Assembly (NCBI RefSeq): GCF_002865645.1
Contig: NW_020194519.1
Span: forward strand, 431,542 to 495,541
Source of the DNA: Hyaloscypha bicolor E
Taxonomy: Eukaryota > Ascomycota > Leotiomycetes > Helotiales > Hyaloscyphaceae
Direction: 5' to 3'
DNA length: 64,000 bases
Under the pieces are notes generated by a model, which was given only the letters and a program-made list of their open reading frames with translations, did not search any database and was not told the origin of the DNA. Both the position numbers and the translations under genes were made by a program. How positions within the stretch are numbered: the stretch's first letter is position 1; each line of letters opens with the position of its first letter. Positions 1-12,974 of this stretch are shown in pieces.

Positions 1-3000
1 GAAATAATTCAAGGATCTTTAATAATGAAAAAAAATTAAGAATTAAAAGATAAATAAAATCGATAGATTCTAATGTTAATATTAAATATTATTAAAGAAG
101 GATTTATTTGAATCATTAGAAAGAATTGATCAATCAAGAATTTCTAGATCGAAAGGAAATTAAGATTTCCTTAATTACGAGACTGTTATTAATGATTATT
201 CCAATATAAAAAATTGAAGTTGTAGATCATTAAATTTAATATAATTAAGATTGCTATTATGCTTTTTTTTATCCGAAAATAATCCTATTATTCCCGGAAA
301 GAAAAAAATAAAAAAAATCGAAATATCGATTAGGTGAAAGATATTTATTGATTATCATAAGGGTAATATAATTACACTAGGAATTAATAGAATTATTATT
401 TTAGCCTATAATTCTAAGAGAAATAATATAATTAAAAGAAAATATTAACTAATTATTTAAGTATTTATTATATTTATAATAGATAAAAAGAAGCCTTAAG
501 TAAATTTACTATTATATATTTTATTTACTAATTAAGTTATTATATATAAACTAACTAGATTTATTTTCTTTTATATAATCTATAATAGGAAAGCTATATT
601 ATTTATAGAAATATACTTTTTAATCTAGAGAATACTTAAATAAAATAAAGTTTATAATAAAGAAATATTTCTGGAAATATATATAAAATAAATATAAATA
701 AGAAATAAAGATATTAAAGAAGCTAGAATAAAGGAAAATAGATAATACTAAGAAAAAAAGAAATAATTTAATATTATTTACTAGATTTATTTAAAGTCTA
801 TTTCCGAAAAAAAATCTAGTTCTTATATATAATATTAAATTAATAAATTAAAATAAGTTAAAGAATATAAAGCTATTATATTACTAACTTGGCCTATATA
901 AAGTAAGATATATAAATTAACTAAAAAAATACTATATATTAGAAAAGCTTAATAGTACTATATTCTAAAAAATATATACTAGAAATTAATTTAAATAGTT
1001 TATTAAAAGAGATAAATTCTAGTACTTTCCTAAAAACGAAATTAATAATAAGTATATACCTATAAATAAATATTTTAAGATAGATATAAAACTAGAAAAG
1101 GAAGCTATTATAGAATACTATAAATAAAATAGTATTTAGAAAATTAAGAAAGCTACTAGTATTATTATATATATTTTAAAGTTACTAGAATTAGAAAGAA
1201 TAAAATATATCTCTTTTATAAAAGATTAAAAGAAAGTATCTAATAAGAGAAGTTCTTCTTAATCTAGAATAAAGCTTATTATCTTTAATTCTTTATATAT
1301 TTTTTAATTTTCCTTTCTAACTATTATTTATAACTTTTGGAAAATATTATTATTAGATTACTATTTTAGAAATTAGATAAACTTTACTATTACTTATTTC
1401 TTATTATTATCTAATTATTATTACTAGATAATATTCTTAATATATGAAATTTTATTACTAGATCTTAGGAATTAAATATAAAGCATTTCTTTTAGTATAA
1501 AAATAAATAGAGAATTAAGAAATTATTTTATAAACTTTTAATTCCGAATTATAATAATAAATAATAATTATATTTAGAAATAAAGAAAGAAAAAAAATAG
1601 AAAAAGAGTTTTTTATATATGTTTTATTAAACTAAAAATCTTTTAGAAGCTTTATTTATCTTTTTAACTAGCTATTCTTATAACTTATATTAGTCTAAAG
1701 CTTAACTATAATATTTATAAATCTTAACTTTAACTTAAACTACTATTACTAATTTCCTTATAATATCTAAATAAACTTTCTAACTAGGAGTTATATATAG
1801 ACAAAATAGCTAAACTAGAAGCCTTATAAGAGAAAAAGAAATCTTATTAAACCTAATAGTTATTTCCGAAAATACTTAATAATATATAATTCTGGAAATC
1901 TCTTAAATATTAGATAAATTAGATCTGTCTATTTAAAGCCTATCTTATATTAGAAAACTTACTCTTTCTTTAATATATTCGTGGCTATATTTAAGAAATA
2001 TATTATAGCTACTTTAAAAGTATATATTAAGGCTTAGTTAGTATATTATATATTTCTATTTCTATAAAGAACTTCTTCTATATAGAATTCTTTCTCTAAT
2101 TATAATATTATTTTATTACCGGAAACCGATTACTTTTTTTAAAAAGCTAGTATAATTTACTAATTCTTACTATTAAATATTATCTAAATAATTCTTATAT
2201 CCTTAATACTAATTCGGAATATCTAATTCTTTTATATTTTATATTAACTTTAATATTAACTATTTTAAACTTAATAATAGTATTATAAATCCTATTTATA
2301 TTATCTTATAATTCTTCTTTTTATATATTCTAATATTTTTAGTATTATTTTTATAGATATAGATATTACTTTAAAGTCCTAACTAACTAAATAGTTTTAT
2401 ATTATATAAAGTCGACTTTAATAAGAATTAAATAAATATAAATAGTTTTCGGAAAAGATATAAATTAGTTTTAGAAAAAGTAATATCTTATTCTGAGTTA
2501 TTTTTTAATCTTATTATTCTAACTTCTTTTTTATTAATACTTATTTTATATTTTCCTAATATCTTTAGTATATTTATATATTTTATTTTTTATATATTTC
2601 TTATATTATTTTCTTTTTTTTATATTATTCTATAAGTTAATAGAAATATTTCTAAATAAATAAAAAGTCGGAATATATTTATATTATAAAAATTTTATTA
2701 TTTCCTTCTATATTCTAATACTTTAGATATTACTATTATATTTATATTTCTATTATATTACTTTTTTATTTCCCTATTATTACTATTTAGTTTAATTTAC
2801 CTTAATTATTTCCTTAATTATATTTCCTTAGATATATATATTTATATTCTTTTCTATAATAAAAGCCTAATTTTATATTTTATTTTCTATAATTATTTCT
2901 AATTTATAATTATATTACTTTAAATATATCTAATTATTATATCTACTTTCTCTATTATATATATTACTATTTTAGCTTTATTTTCTTATTAGAAAGAAAG

Positions 3001-6000
3001 AAAAACTCGAATATATATAATATCTTTATATAATTCAAAACTATTCTAATTTACTTTTTATTTTAGAATATATTTAAAAGAAATCCTTATAATCTCAAGA
3101 ACCTTTAACTTTATAATTTATAACTATTATACTAATAATATCTTTATAACTTATTAAGAATAATAAAATAGCTAAAATACAGATTTCTTAAGCTAGTAAA
3201 GTATAATAGTTAGTTCTTGCAAGCTATAGTATTATTAAAAGCCTATAGATTAATAGTATTAAAATTTAGAGTATTAAAGAAGCTTAGGTAGTTATAAAAG
3301 GCCTATTAATACTAGAAAAGATAGCTATAATTACTAAATTTAATACGAATATCCTAGATAAGCTAAGTAATATATATAATAAGCTTTTAAAATAGAAAAC
3401 CTTTATTAGAAACAGAACTAGACTAGAATTAACTAAGAAGAAGCTAAAGAATTACTAAGCTAATAATAGAAAGTTCGAGAATATTATTAAAGGCATTTCT
3501 AAAAATAGATAAGAAAAGCTTAATAAGATTAAGACTATAGTAAATAGTCTTAATACTAAGAGTTAGAATAGAATTATATTATATAGTAAAGCTTTTGGCT
3601 AATATATTAATAATATCTATAATAATTTTAGTAAAAATATTTATAAGAAGTTATATTTTCTTTTTAAAATAAAAGCTTTAGTATATAAAGTTATTTAGTT
3701 AATTAATAAAGCTATTTTAGAATCTAGTAAGAATAAAAAGTAAGCTAAGCCTAAGGCTTCTAATAAATAGCAGAGATCTAAGTACTAGACTAAATATAAG
3801 ATTAGTAAAATAAAGAAAAGTAAGGAGGAATTCTTTATTTTAAAGAGAAAGATATTATCTAGAAAGACTTCTATAATTATATTTAGAACCAAGAAGTAAA
3901 AGACTAAGGATATTAAGTCCGGAGAACTTAATAAAGGTATTTAGTATACTTATAAGATACTAACTAAATAGAAGTTAATACTTATTTAGTAAAATAAGTA
4001 TATTTTTAAGAAGATATATAATAGTATTTTGGGACCTATTTATAAGCGAGAATATTATAGAATTAATAATAGATTCCTTAAAGCTTCCTATATAGTATAT
4101 ACTTAGTAACTTACTAATATTTTCTTTATTAATATACGAGAAATTAAGAATACTCTAAAGCTAGTTACTAAAATCTATGAAATTACTAAAAACAAAAAAT
4201 ATATTTCTATTACTTAGGTAAATAAGGAAATATAAAATTTCTTTTTTAAGAATTAGGAAATTAAGAAATATAAATACAAGTACTATATTTCTAATTAATT
4301 TTGCCCAAATCTATAGCTCTAATTTAATACTATAGTTTCTATTCCTGAGTCTAGTACTACTAATCTGGGTACTAATAGCTATATTTATAAGAAGAATTAC
4401 CTAAAGTAAATTAAGAAGCTTAGTATTTAAGAGCTCTTAATAGAAGAAATAGAAATACTATAGTTTTATTTCTAAAAAGATAATATATTAATATATAAAG
4501 ATTTTAGTAATAGCTACTTTACCTTAGCCTCTTAACTTTTAATAGCAGATTTATTAATATAGCTCGGATTTTACGAGATATTAAGTAAGTATCCTATTTA
4601 TCTAGTTACTTATTCTTAGCTAGCCTAATACTTTATTTCTAAAAATATTAATTATAATTAGTATAAAAGTAATACTAAAGATCTAGCTATTACTAAAGCT
4701 TTAAATAGCGAATTCTATCTTAGTAAAGAGTATTATAATATTAGCTATATTTTCCTTATAAACTATAAAAAGGCCGCTATTTTTAGTAAGAAGTTCTTTA
4801 AAGATATTAATTACTCCTCTATTTCTAATAAATTTGAGCCGGAAATAGCTAAGAAAATAAGCGAGTATTTACTAAAAATAATAGAAGAAAAGACTTCGAA
4901 TATAGCCTATTTAACTAGATAAATAAATACCTTTAGCTAGGTAATTTATAAGTCTGAAATTATAGGAAAGTATTAATTCTCGGATAATATATAAGTTAAA
5001 GAATAGCTTAATAATAATTTACTACTTAATAGGCCTTTTACTATAGTTTTAATAAGTCTAGTTACTATTAAGAATAAAATATACGAAAATAGAATCTCTT
5101 ATAAGATTATTAAAGCTTCTTATCTAGAGCTTTTATCTTTTATTAAAGATTAATTTAAGAATATAGTAAATAATACGAAATTCAAAGAAGCTATTTATTT
5201 AGAGTATATTAGTGTGATTTATAATATAATTTACTATAATAAGCCTCTTTAATATTCTATAGTAAAGGCGGAAATTAAGTAATAATTAAAAGCAAATACT
5301 AATTAATATAGAGAACTATATTGGATTTAGTATAAGAATATAGCTAAGCGAGTTCGAATTACTTTTAAATAAATTCGGGAGTATGAAATAAAACTATTTA
5401 AGAGTAATAAGTCTTATTTTAGATATATAGAAAAGAAATTAGATTAACTAATAGAGAAAGATCCTGAATATTTTATTATTTCGGACTCTAAATAGGATTT
5501 TTCTATTATTTTTGGTACTTAGGAAATAAGTATAAATAAATAAGAGATCGGATATAGTATAATAGGTTATACTTATTAAAAATTATATTATTTTAGCGGT
5601 TTTAAGGTTTAGATTATATAATAAAGACTATAGTCTTTTATATATAACTTATAGAAATCATATAAGAAAGCTGGTTTTTCTATAGACTTAGAGAATAATT
5701 CCTTATAAGTATTTAATTAATTAAGCTTTTATATACTATATACTATTTATACTTTTAATTTATTAATTTACTATTAAGTTATATTTTGTACTCTAATATA
5801 CTTTATATAGGTTTTTGTCTTATTATAGTTTCCCTCCTATAATAGTTATAATTTATTTAATATACTAAGTTAAAGATATTATTTATTAAGAAATATATAA
5901 TTTTATTATATTTATCCGGAATATAATTATTAACTAAGGTATATTTTAGGAAGAAAAGATAATAAATATAATAGAAACCCCTATTATATTTATTTACTAA

Positions 6001-9000
6001 GCCTAGTAATAAGAAAATAAACTTATATCTGTTTTCTTTACTTATTCTAGAATAATATACTTTATAATTCTTCTAAATAAAAAGTTCTCTTATAGCTAAT
6101 CTTGAATTATATTAGATATAATAAATACTAAGAAAAGGTTCTTTAATAATTAGAACTATAAAGAATTCATATAGCCTAGCTTATAACTAAAAAAAAGAAT
6201 ACTATATAAAAGAGATAAAAGATTATCTAAATAGTAAAAAAGAAAAATATCTTATATAGGAATTATAAAGAGAGAAGGGAAGTTTGAAAGAAAAAGTAAT
6301 AGCTTATTAAAGAATTAGAAGAAAATAAAAATATTAGGTTATAAGAAAGCAGGTATATACTAAAAGCTATTAAGTAAAATTATAAGTTCTAAATTAGCTA
6401 TTTCTTCTATTAACTCTTATTTCTTATAATACTTGAACTTCTTATATTTCGAAGTCCTATAATTCATATAAATATACTTCTTTCTATTATAATATAGTTT
6501 CTTATAGCTATTCTTTTCCTTATTTTATTTAAAGCAAAGCTAATTTTTTTTAGGAACCTATAGCCGGAAATCCTATTCTCTTATAGAATTCATATTTCTG
6601 GCTTCTAGTTTTTCCTAATAAGCTCGGGTCTTAGTAGCCCTAGTAAACTCTTATTAAGGTAATAGTAAGAAAGATACTAGTATAGCTATTAGAAATCTTG
6701 TCTTATAAGATAGTATTAGTAATACTATAGTAAATAATATACTAGTAATAATAGAGAATAAGGTTTAAAATAGCTTTCTAGATATATATTACTTCTAGTT
6801 CGAGAATTATATAATAGAACCGGATTATAGTAAAAAATAAGATAAAATAATATTTATATAATATAAATAGAATTAATATATAGGTATTAAAATTCTCTAA
6901 CTAGATTATAGAGTTATTATCGAACTTCTTAATTTCTATTACTAAAAAACTAATTATAAGAATATTATCTTTCTAATATATTACCTATTTATTTATATTT
7001 GTATTTCTACTAATACTAACTTGGAGATTATATAGCTTAGCAGAAATAAAGGTATTAGTAATAATTTTATTAATTAAGGCTATATTAATTCCGATATAAT
7101 AAGCTATAATAAATATAATAAGAGAGGATTTTATCTTACTTATTTCCTATAAGACTTGAAATAAAAAAGCAAAGTTTATAGTTATAGTTTAGTTTATTAA
7201 GATTAGTATTCTGGTATTAAATAGAAAAGGAATTCCGGGAGAGTAATAAGTTAAAATACTAGTTCCAGGAACCGGGCCGGATTAAAAAGTTATAGTTAGG
7301 GCTAGTATAGTAGTTATTTGGATATAGCAGAAAAAGATATAGTATTTGAGTTTATTTACTTTAGTATTCTAAAGGTATATTTTTGCTCTAATAGCTTTAA
7401 TCTTTAATTAATATTATTTGTGAATTTATTTCTTAGATATACCGGTAATATCTTAATTATTAGTAGCTAGAGTTACTATAATTAGCTAAAAAAGCTAGAA
7501 AGAAAATAGTTCTATAGCTACTATTCCTGAGAAGTTCTGGAAGCTAGCAGGTATATAGAAGCGAATTCTGGCCATTTTTCCAAGTACTTTAGTTAATTTA
7601 GATAGGGTTTTTATATAGAGAGGCTTTATAGTTACAGGCTATTTTACTAGATTTAAAGGGCCGGCTAATAAAGGGTTTATAATTACGGGTTACTTGGTTT
7701 ACTATTTCTTTATAGAGAGTATAGTTTCTATTAATTAAAGCTGCCTTTTAGAAAAAGCCGAGTTTCTTTTTATAAGCTTAATCTAATATTCCGTTTCTGA
7801 ATTCTTATCCGATATGCCTAATAAATCATTTCCGGTTTACTAGTTCTAGTTTTCTAAATTAGAGCTAGAAAAAATTAATTCTATAATAGAAGATAATTCG
7901 GGGATTAAGGAAGAGATAAAAACTATAGACTTATTCTGGGATCTGGTTTAGTAATAGGATTTAAATAAGTTTATACTAGACTAGGCTTAATAAGGCTCTA
8001 CCGTAATCCGGAAATATCTATTAAGGGTTCCTTAAGGCTAATAACTATAGTAGGATAGTAGTAGGATTAGAGTAAAAGCAGGGAACTAGTAAAGAAATAC
8101 TAAGGGCTAAAAATAGTATACTGGGCTTATAGAGAGATAACTTGAGCAGGCCTTAGTAGTTTCTGAGGCTAAAACCATAAACTATTTTAGCTAGAAAATA
8201 TAGGCTAGGAGATATTAAATTAAAACGCTTTTATATATCAGGAGCTATATTTTTGAAACCGGGAATATCTGAGTATTCGGCTACTAAAACCGCTTGTATT
8301 TCAGTCTGTTTTGGGTTCTAGAAGAATTTAGTTAATTTAGTTCTAATATAGATATATATTTTAGTAGTTAATCTAATATCCGGAAGTATTTCAGGTATTA
8401 GTATAGGAATCTTGGGAGTAAAAGGAAGTTATAATATAGAATACTTGAGTATTACAAATCCCGTTTTAGTAGTTTAGTATATTTTAAGGGGTAGTAACCT
8501 GAGGGGATTAGGTATTACAGAAGCTGTTCTGAGGGCCGGAAATATTCTAGGTAGAGTTAATAGAGGGTATCTAGGGGGTCGGGGGGCTAGTATAGGTTAT
8601 TAGGGGCTTGATCTATAGAAGTTAAGTATTAGAGATTTAAGACTAAAGTAATTATATATTATAGAGCAAGCTTTATAGTAAATAGTAAAACGATTTGTAT
8701 TTATAAGGCTGAACTCTATTATTTAATAGCCCCTTTAGGGATCCGAGGTTTATTAATCTCTCTATTACTTCTTAATATGAAGTAAGGTGTGGGAGATAAT
8801 AATTAGTAAGATTTCGGGCTAGTAGGGCTTTCGGGATAAAGCATTTTCCGTTTGAGGCTTCCCCTAGCGGTATAAGGGGTTTTTGGAGGCCGAATCTTGG
8901 AGTTGGTACCGGGTTAATATTTATAGGTGGCCTAATGCCTCTTTTTGGATAATATTACGGTAAGGGAGAGGAAATGCAGGTATTTTGTTAGTAATATTGC
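1..9000. mobile_element. AT-rich RIP-degraded repeat block
   Basis: This stretch is extremely AT-rich on the left and becomes gradually more balanced after about 6.5 kb. No open frame of useful length survives on either strand; the stops are overwhelmingly TAA and TAG. That is what RIP (C to T at CpA) does to repeated DNA in ascomycetes. I infer degraded transposon copies, but apart from the fossil frame listed separately I could not assign a class, find terminal repeats or define element borders. From about 0.4 to 1.3 kb the bias suggests plus-strand coding, and from 1.3 to 3.0 kb minus-strand coding, so at least two remnants are probably nested or adjacent. Confidence 0.8.
3160..5710 (+). 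pseudogene. RIP-degraded long coding frame, probable transposon protein
   Basis: A single plus-strand frame (codon phase fixed by TCT at 3723) can be read for about 2.5 kb. It is interrupted almost only by TAA and TAG, the codons RIP makes from CAA, CAG and TGG, and I noted no TGA in the parts I translated. Between the stops the codons make a sensible, Lys/Ile/Tyr/Ser-rich protein with a charged, possibly coiled-coil first part (about 3.3-3.8 kb) and a longer later region. The start and end are not defined. I do not recognise the family; no reverse-transcriptase, integrase or DDE signature was visible. A mobile-element protein is the likeliest source because RIP acts on repeated DNA, but an old duplicated host gene is possible. 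Confidence 0.5.
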
Positions 9001-9018
9001 TCCCGGATCGAGAGGGAA

Positions 9019-10054
9019 CTAAGAACTAATAAAGTATGTATATAAGGGATCGAGAGATAGGATTAGTAATCGAGACTCTATAAGTAGGAACAAAAAAGAG
9101 AGCTTTTTAAATAGAGAAAAAGCGCTCAGAGACCCTGAAAAACAAGTGTGAAAAGCTTGAGCTTGCATGAGAATAAAGGGGGGGGGGGAAGCCCTAGTCT
9201 TATACCTCTTCCTCCGCACAGACCCCTGCCATATTGATAGGTATCGATGCCAGAATTGTAAGGTATTAATACTATTAATAAAGTATTGATTCCTATTGAT
9301 TCCCGGAACCCAATTCCCCCCTTTAATTGCAATTAACTTTAGAACCACTTCCCTTATAAGAAAACTTTTGGTAGCGCAAATAATCTACTTAATTTAGGCT
9401 TTCTATTTAGCTACTTATCTTATAGTTTAGACTAAAACTCGTCTCAATGCGGCTATTTTAAGCAAAAAATAGCTTTTGAGATTTTCGTGAGGCTCGCTTA
9501 TAATAAGCGTTCCGATAAGAGATACGAATATGATACTAAATTCTCCGAATACAAGGGCCATTTTAAAATCAAGATAATATTAACTTTTATTAATAATATT
9601 AAGTAATTTCTTTAGTAGAAAGACTAGAAAATAAAGAAATCATATACAAATATATTATTATATAAATTAAATAATAAATGGAAGAGATAATTTTAGGCTA
9701 AGTATTGATTCGGTATTAATACGTATCGATTCTTGCGATACCTAACTAATACCATCCAGTATTAATACCTTATCGATACCAGAAGTATTATTGCCCAGCC
9801 TGCCCCCGACCAGTTCTTGCTATTTTTGGCTCACTCTGGCTTGACTTAGGATTCCTTCGCTGCAGCATATCGGAAGCTCAAATTAAACATTAAAAATACT
9901 ATGCTGTGCAACGTCTCGCATCCTACGGCGATTCTAGCTCGGCGTATAAATACAACCGTTTGAACCGTTTGACTCGACGTAGGCAGAGTCCAACCAGTGC
10001 AACCTTACTCAAGCCCTTCTACGAAGCCTTTCCATATTGCGTTCCGTCTGCAAA
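9019..10054. other. Intergenic transition zone with short inverted motifs
   Basis: Base composition returns to normal here, leaving the RIP block. There is an 11-G run at 9178-9188. Copies of GGTATCGAT and GGTATTAATAC occur near 9237-9275, and in inverted form near 9755-9780. The 100-residue minus-strand frame across 9019-9348 is low-complexity and unsupported. The segment 9900-10054 probably contains the promoter and leader of the small secreted protein gene that starts at 10055. Confidence 0.45.
9237..9782. repeat. Possible inverted-repeat element (GGTATCGAT / GGTATTAATAC)
   Basis: The left side carries GGTATCGAT, a 13-nt spacer, then AAGGTATTAATACT. The right side read in reverse complement gives GGTATCGATAAGGTATTAATACT without the spacer. 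A further GTATTGATTC motif occurs on both sides (near 9281 and 9702). This could be a decayed small inverted-repeat transposon of about 0.5 kb, but the arms are imperfect and no target duplication is clear. Confidence 0.3.
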
Positions 10055-10457
10055 ATGAAGCTTGTATTCTCTTTCGCCGTAGTGCTTCTCGCGTCTGCCG
10101 CCAACACTTTCACCTGTCCCCGAGGCTCGACCGGAGAATGCTGCCTCTCGCCTGTTGATATCCAGACTGTTTGTACGTTCTATTCTTCCAGCCTACCATG
10201 GCATCTTGTCTGATCAAATGAACTTGAAGAATCTTGAAACTGATCCCAGACATGAAGGCGTCGATGCAACGTTTACCGACCCGTCAGCCAGTATACCGGA
10301 CTACCAGTGTAGCTCAAAGAGCATGATTGCAAGGACTCCAAGATGCTGTGTGAAGGTAAATTCTGGTACGGAAATCAGAAAATCGTGCGCTGATTCAAGT
10401 AGAATAATGGTGATTTCTATTGCCGCGAATTTGTGTGAAGTGTCGGGATCCTTGTGA
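10055..10457 (+). CDS. Small secreted cysteine-rich protein, hydrophobin-like spacing
   Basis: The proposed model has exon 1 10055-10172 and exon 2 10288-10457, with a GTACGT...CAG intron, giving 95 residues. Residues 1-18 or so (MKLVFSFAVVLLASAANT) form a clear signal peptide. The mature part has eight cysteines ordered C-CC-C-CC-C-C. Hydrophobins use C-CC-C-C-CC-C, so this resembles a hydrophobin or a small effector-type protein without matching the class exactly. It has no other recognisable domain. The intron choice is the weak point: exon 1 alone would stop 49 codons in, and other acceptors change the middle of the protein. The second half (10288-10457) is open without another intron. 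It shares the gene-bearing island with the UstYa-type genes, but nothing in the sequence ties it functionally to them. Confidence 0.5.
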
Positions 10458-12115
10458 TGAGTGTGGCTTGCGTTGAAACCCAGCCCTAGAAAGACAACTA
10501 CGATTCTATGCAACTTTCACATTCATATCAACTTTATGCACTCCAAATATTCTGAGAATTCGGTCCCCAGAAACCCCTTTTTGCAAAATCTATGGGTGCA
10601 AACACCCCTCGCGTAGATGAATCACTCCCCCCTTAGATTAGGCGAGCCCATAAGGACACCCACGACCCGCTGCAAGCAACACGTTATTATTCGCACCAGC
10701 ATTTACGCATCAGACATATTCTCCAGTCACACTATCATTTCTTCACTGCTAAAGGTGCTGCAAAGGCTCTAAACTAACTATACCGTACAGGCCTGGAAAC
10801 GATCCATGATCGCGTGGATCGATCCACATCGATCCTAAGCGAGCCTTCCGAAAACTCTACTCTTCTTCATGCCGTATTAATACGAGCTTAAGTCCAAATC
10901 TCTCGTGGGAAATATTACAAGAGAGGCGGAATTAAGTAGAGGATATGCGCAATCGAAGGTTTTGTTTTATAATTAGTAGATATGAAGTTATTTGTAAATC
11001 TAGAAGGAGTACGCTATAAGCTTCCTATAATTAATTGCGAAGAGCGGGCAGCAATACGAAGGCAGACGGCATTAAAATTCGTCCAATTCGCTAAGCGAGC
11101 GCGGGCGCAATCCTGACCCTCGCAATAAGAATTTCTTGTAATTCCGTATCACATTTAATAATCGAAAAAATTCTACGAAAGTTACATCTGCTTCCTTTCT
11201 ATCTCGCAAAACTATTTTGAAGACTTTTAGATATTACGTTGAGATTTGGTGTAATTTTCTAAACGTAGCGATTTTGGTGTTCCTCGCATTTTTGCGGATG
11301 GACGGTTTTTAATGCCGCCCGCCTTCGTAGCCTGAGGGACAATCTCGCTTGGGATCGATACCCCAGCGTTCAACCAAAGCGTTCATCAACGAACCCTTTC
11401 AACGGTGCCACCGCGAGGTGTTCCCCTTCACGATTTGAAAGAGGTAATATTGTATCATAATGGGCTATCGCAACTGCCTCTGCTCTCAAAAGGGCCGGAA
11501 TCCCTGATCTTCGAAGCTATCACCCAAGGAAGTGAAGTTCCCTAAGAGGAAGGTTGCACCGGCAAGCAGCGCACTGGGTTAACCTGTGTGCTCCACCGGG
11601 TGAGTTACAGGGGTGCGAATGAGGATTTTTGAGGACCCACCGGGGACTCGGTTGCACCACTTGCACCTCGTAAATGCATGCACTTCTTATCGGTTGCCGA
11701 AGCGATAGCAATGTGAATGGTCACAATGCCGGCTTCAAATCATGCGGCTAGTGAAGGAAATGCGAAGATATGATTTGCAACCCATACCTCTGGACAACAT
11801 TATTAATATTTTAACATCAACAAAATATCAATCTTCCAAAAACCAAAAAAGAGGGAAAGACTCGAAGAACTTCTGAAGGTCTTCACTAAATCAGAAAAGT
11901 AACCACTGCAAGTTTAGTCATTAGGGAGTTGCCCACTGGTAGGCAGCTAACTTCAGGTCTGCACAGTAAGCCCCAAAGAGACCGATTTAGTGAGATGCAT
12001 GCCAGCATTTGCCGCACACTAGCTACGCTGCAACGAGCGCCACTCATACAATGCCCCTCACTCGGTTGTCGACTGAGTTCTCTCATCCTCCTTGCTCCCT
12101 TCCGGAAATCTTGTC
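10458..12115. other. Intergenic region, no gene seen
   Basis: About 1.65 kb without a convincing coding frame. It contains a short palindromic cluster around GGATCGATCC near 10800-10840 and the inverted-repeat element at 11055-11329. The last few hundred bases should include the promoter of the UstYa-type gene at 12116. Short frames at 11520-11711 (minus) and 11886-12132 (both strands) have no family features. Confidence 0.6.
11055..11329. mobile_element. 275-bp MITE-like element with TA ends
   Basis: The ends form an imperfect terminal inverted repeat of about 32 bp. The left arm starts TACGAAGGCAGACGGCATTA and the right arm, reverse complemented, starts TACGAAGGCGGGCGGCATTA; both continue through AAAA..CGTCC. 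TA at both outer ends fits the TA target preference of Tc1/mariner-type elements. The interior has no coding capacity. It is therefore called a miniature inverted-repeat element; the family name is inferred. Confidence 0.6.
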
Positions 12116-12847
12116 ATGGCTTCAGCTCCTGAGCCTTCGCAGCCAGACTCGAACGCTGAGGAGGACCACTTGATCTTTCATGAATACGAGGACGAGAAAG
12201 ACCGAAGAATAGACGAATTACACTACAGTCGTCGAAGAATATGGATCCCAGCTACGACATCGAGCCTAGTTACTCTTGTTGTGGTTACTGCTCTCCTTAG
12301 CATGCTTCTCTCTGGATGCGCACTGTACTTTCTGCACCTTCTTGGTCCCCAGCAACCCTCAGGAATAGCTCTTCCACAACCAGGGGCTCGTTTTGGTTTC
12401 TGCGGTGACACACCATCCTCAGCCCGTCAAGCAAATTGCACATTCGACCTCATGTCATTCTCATGGCTCCCACCCGCCTGCGCAGAAACGGAGCTCACGA
12501 CAGAGTTCTTGAGATTAAGGAACTGGACATGGTGGATAGATGCAGAAAAGGACAATCCCGTGCCATTGCATGAAGTCTCAAAGGGAGACCACAGAGAACT
12601 GTATGTTACGAGGGAATATCACATGTATCACTGTACATATATGTGGAGGAAGCTGCATCGAGGACTGCTCAGAGGTCAAGGAAGTACGGATGAGAGGGGA
12701 GTCGTGGATACATATATTGGAGCGTATAGGCACACGGCACATTGTGAGATGATGTTGCTAGGAATGGAAGGCGATGAAGGTGGAATTGATAAAATGGCTA
12801 CCGATACGATCATTGCGATGAAATTCCCGCAATGTATGTGGACATGA
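12116..12847 (+). CDS. UstYa-type (DUF3328-like) membrane oxidase, single exon
   Basis: This is a 243-residue protein. A charged N-terminal tail (1-45) is followed by one membrane segment (about 50-75) and a lumenal/extracellular part. That part carries two HxxHC motifs, HMYHC (169-173) and HTAHC (206-210), the hallmark pair of the UstYa family, which includes copper-type oxidases that cyclise fungal RiPP peptides such as ustiloxin, phomopsin and asperipin. The CG..P...R..NCTFD and W.PP.C stretch (95-122) is typical of a divergent subgroup of these proteins. I chose ATG 12116 because upstream in-frame sequence offers only a non-ATG start, and GTCATGG is a good context. It is convergent with a second UstYa-type gene 127 bp away and lies 3.2 kb from a Kex2-repeat precursor. 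Substrate is unknown; a role in peptide macrocyclisation is inference. Confidence 0.75.
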   Translation: MASAPEPSQPDSNAEEDHLIFHEYEDEKDRRIDELHYSRRRIWIPATTSSLVTLVVVTALLSMLLSGCALYFLHLLGPQQPSGIALPQPGARFGFCGDTPSSARQANCTFDLMSFSWLPPACAETELTTEFLRLRNWTWWIDAEKDNPVPLHEVSKGDHRELYVTREYHMYHCTYMWRKLHRGLLRGQGSTDERGVVDTYIGAYRHTAHCEMMLLGMEGDEGGIDKMATDTIIAMKFPQCMWT

Positions 12848-12974
12848 AGAATGGCGTTATTCTCACAAAACTTATATCTTAACACGAAATTGAACTCAAA
12901 AGAAGCGATTGAATGCTGTTCGAAGTGAGGTGCTTTGTTTATTTTACGGTACGTGAGTTTTGACATTTCAAATG

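Noticed and set aside
1..9000. LTR retrotransposon or CRISPR-like array in the AT-rich block
   Set aside because: No long terminal repeats, reverse-transcriptase motifs or regularly spaced identical repeats could be read; only RIP decay is certain.
9019..9348. 109-codon minus-strand frame
   Set aside because: Low-complexity sequence over a G-run at the edge of a RIP block; no start context, domain or signal peptide.
12092..12115. Eight-residue N-terminal extension of the plus-strand UstYa-type gene
   Set aside because: It would have to start at a TTG codon; the ATG at 12116 is the first in frame.
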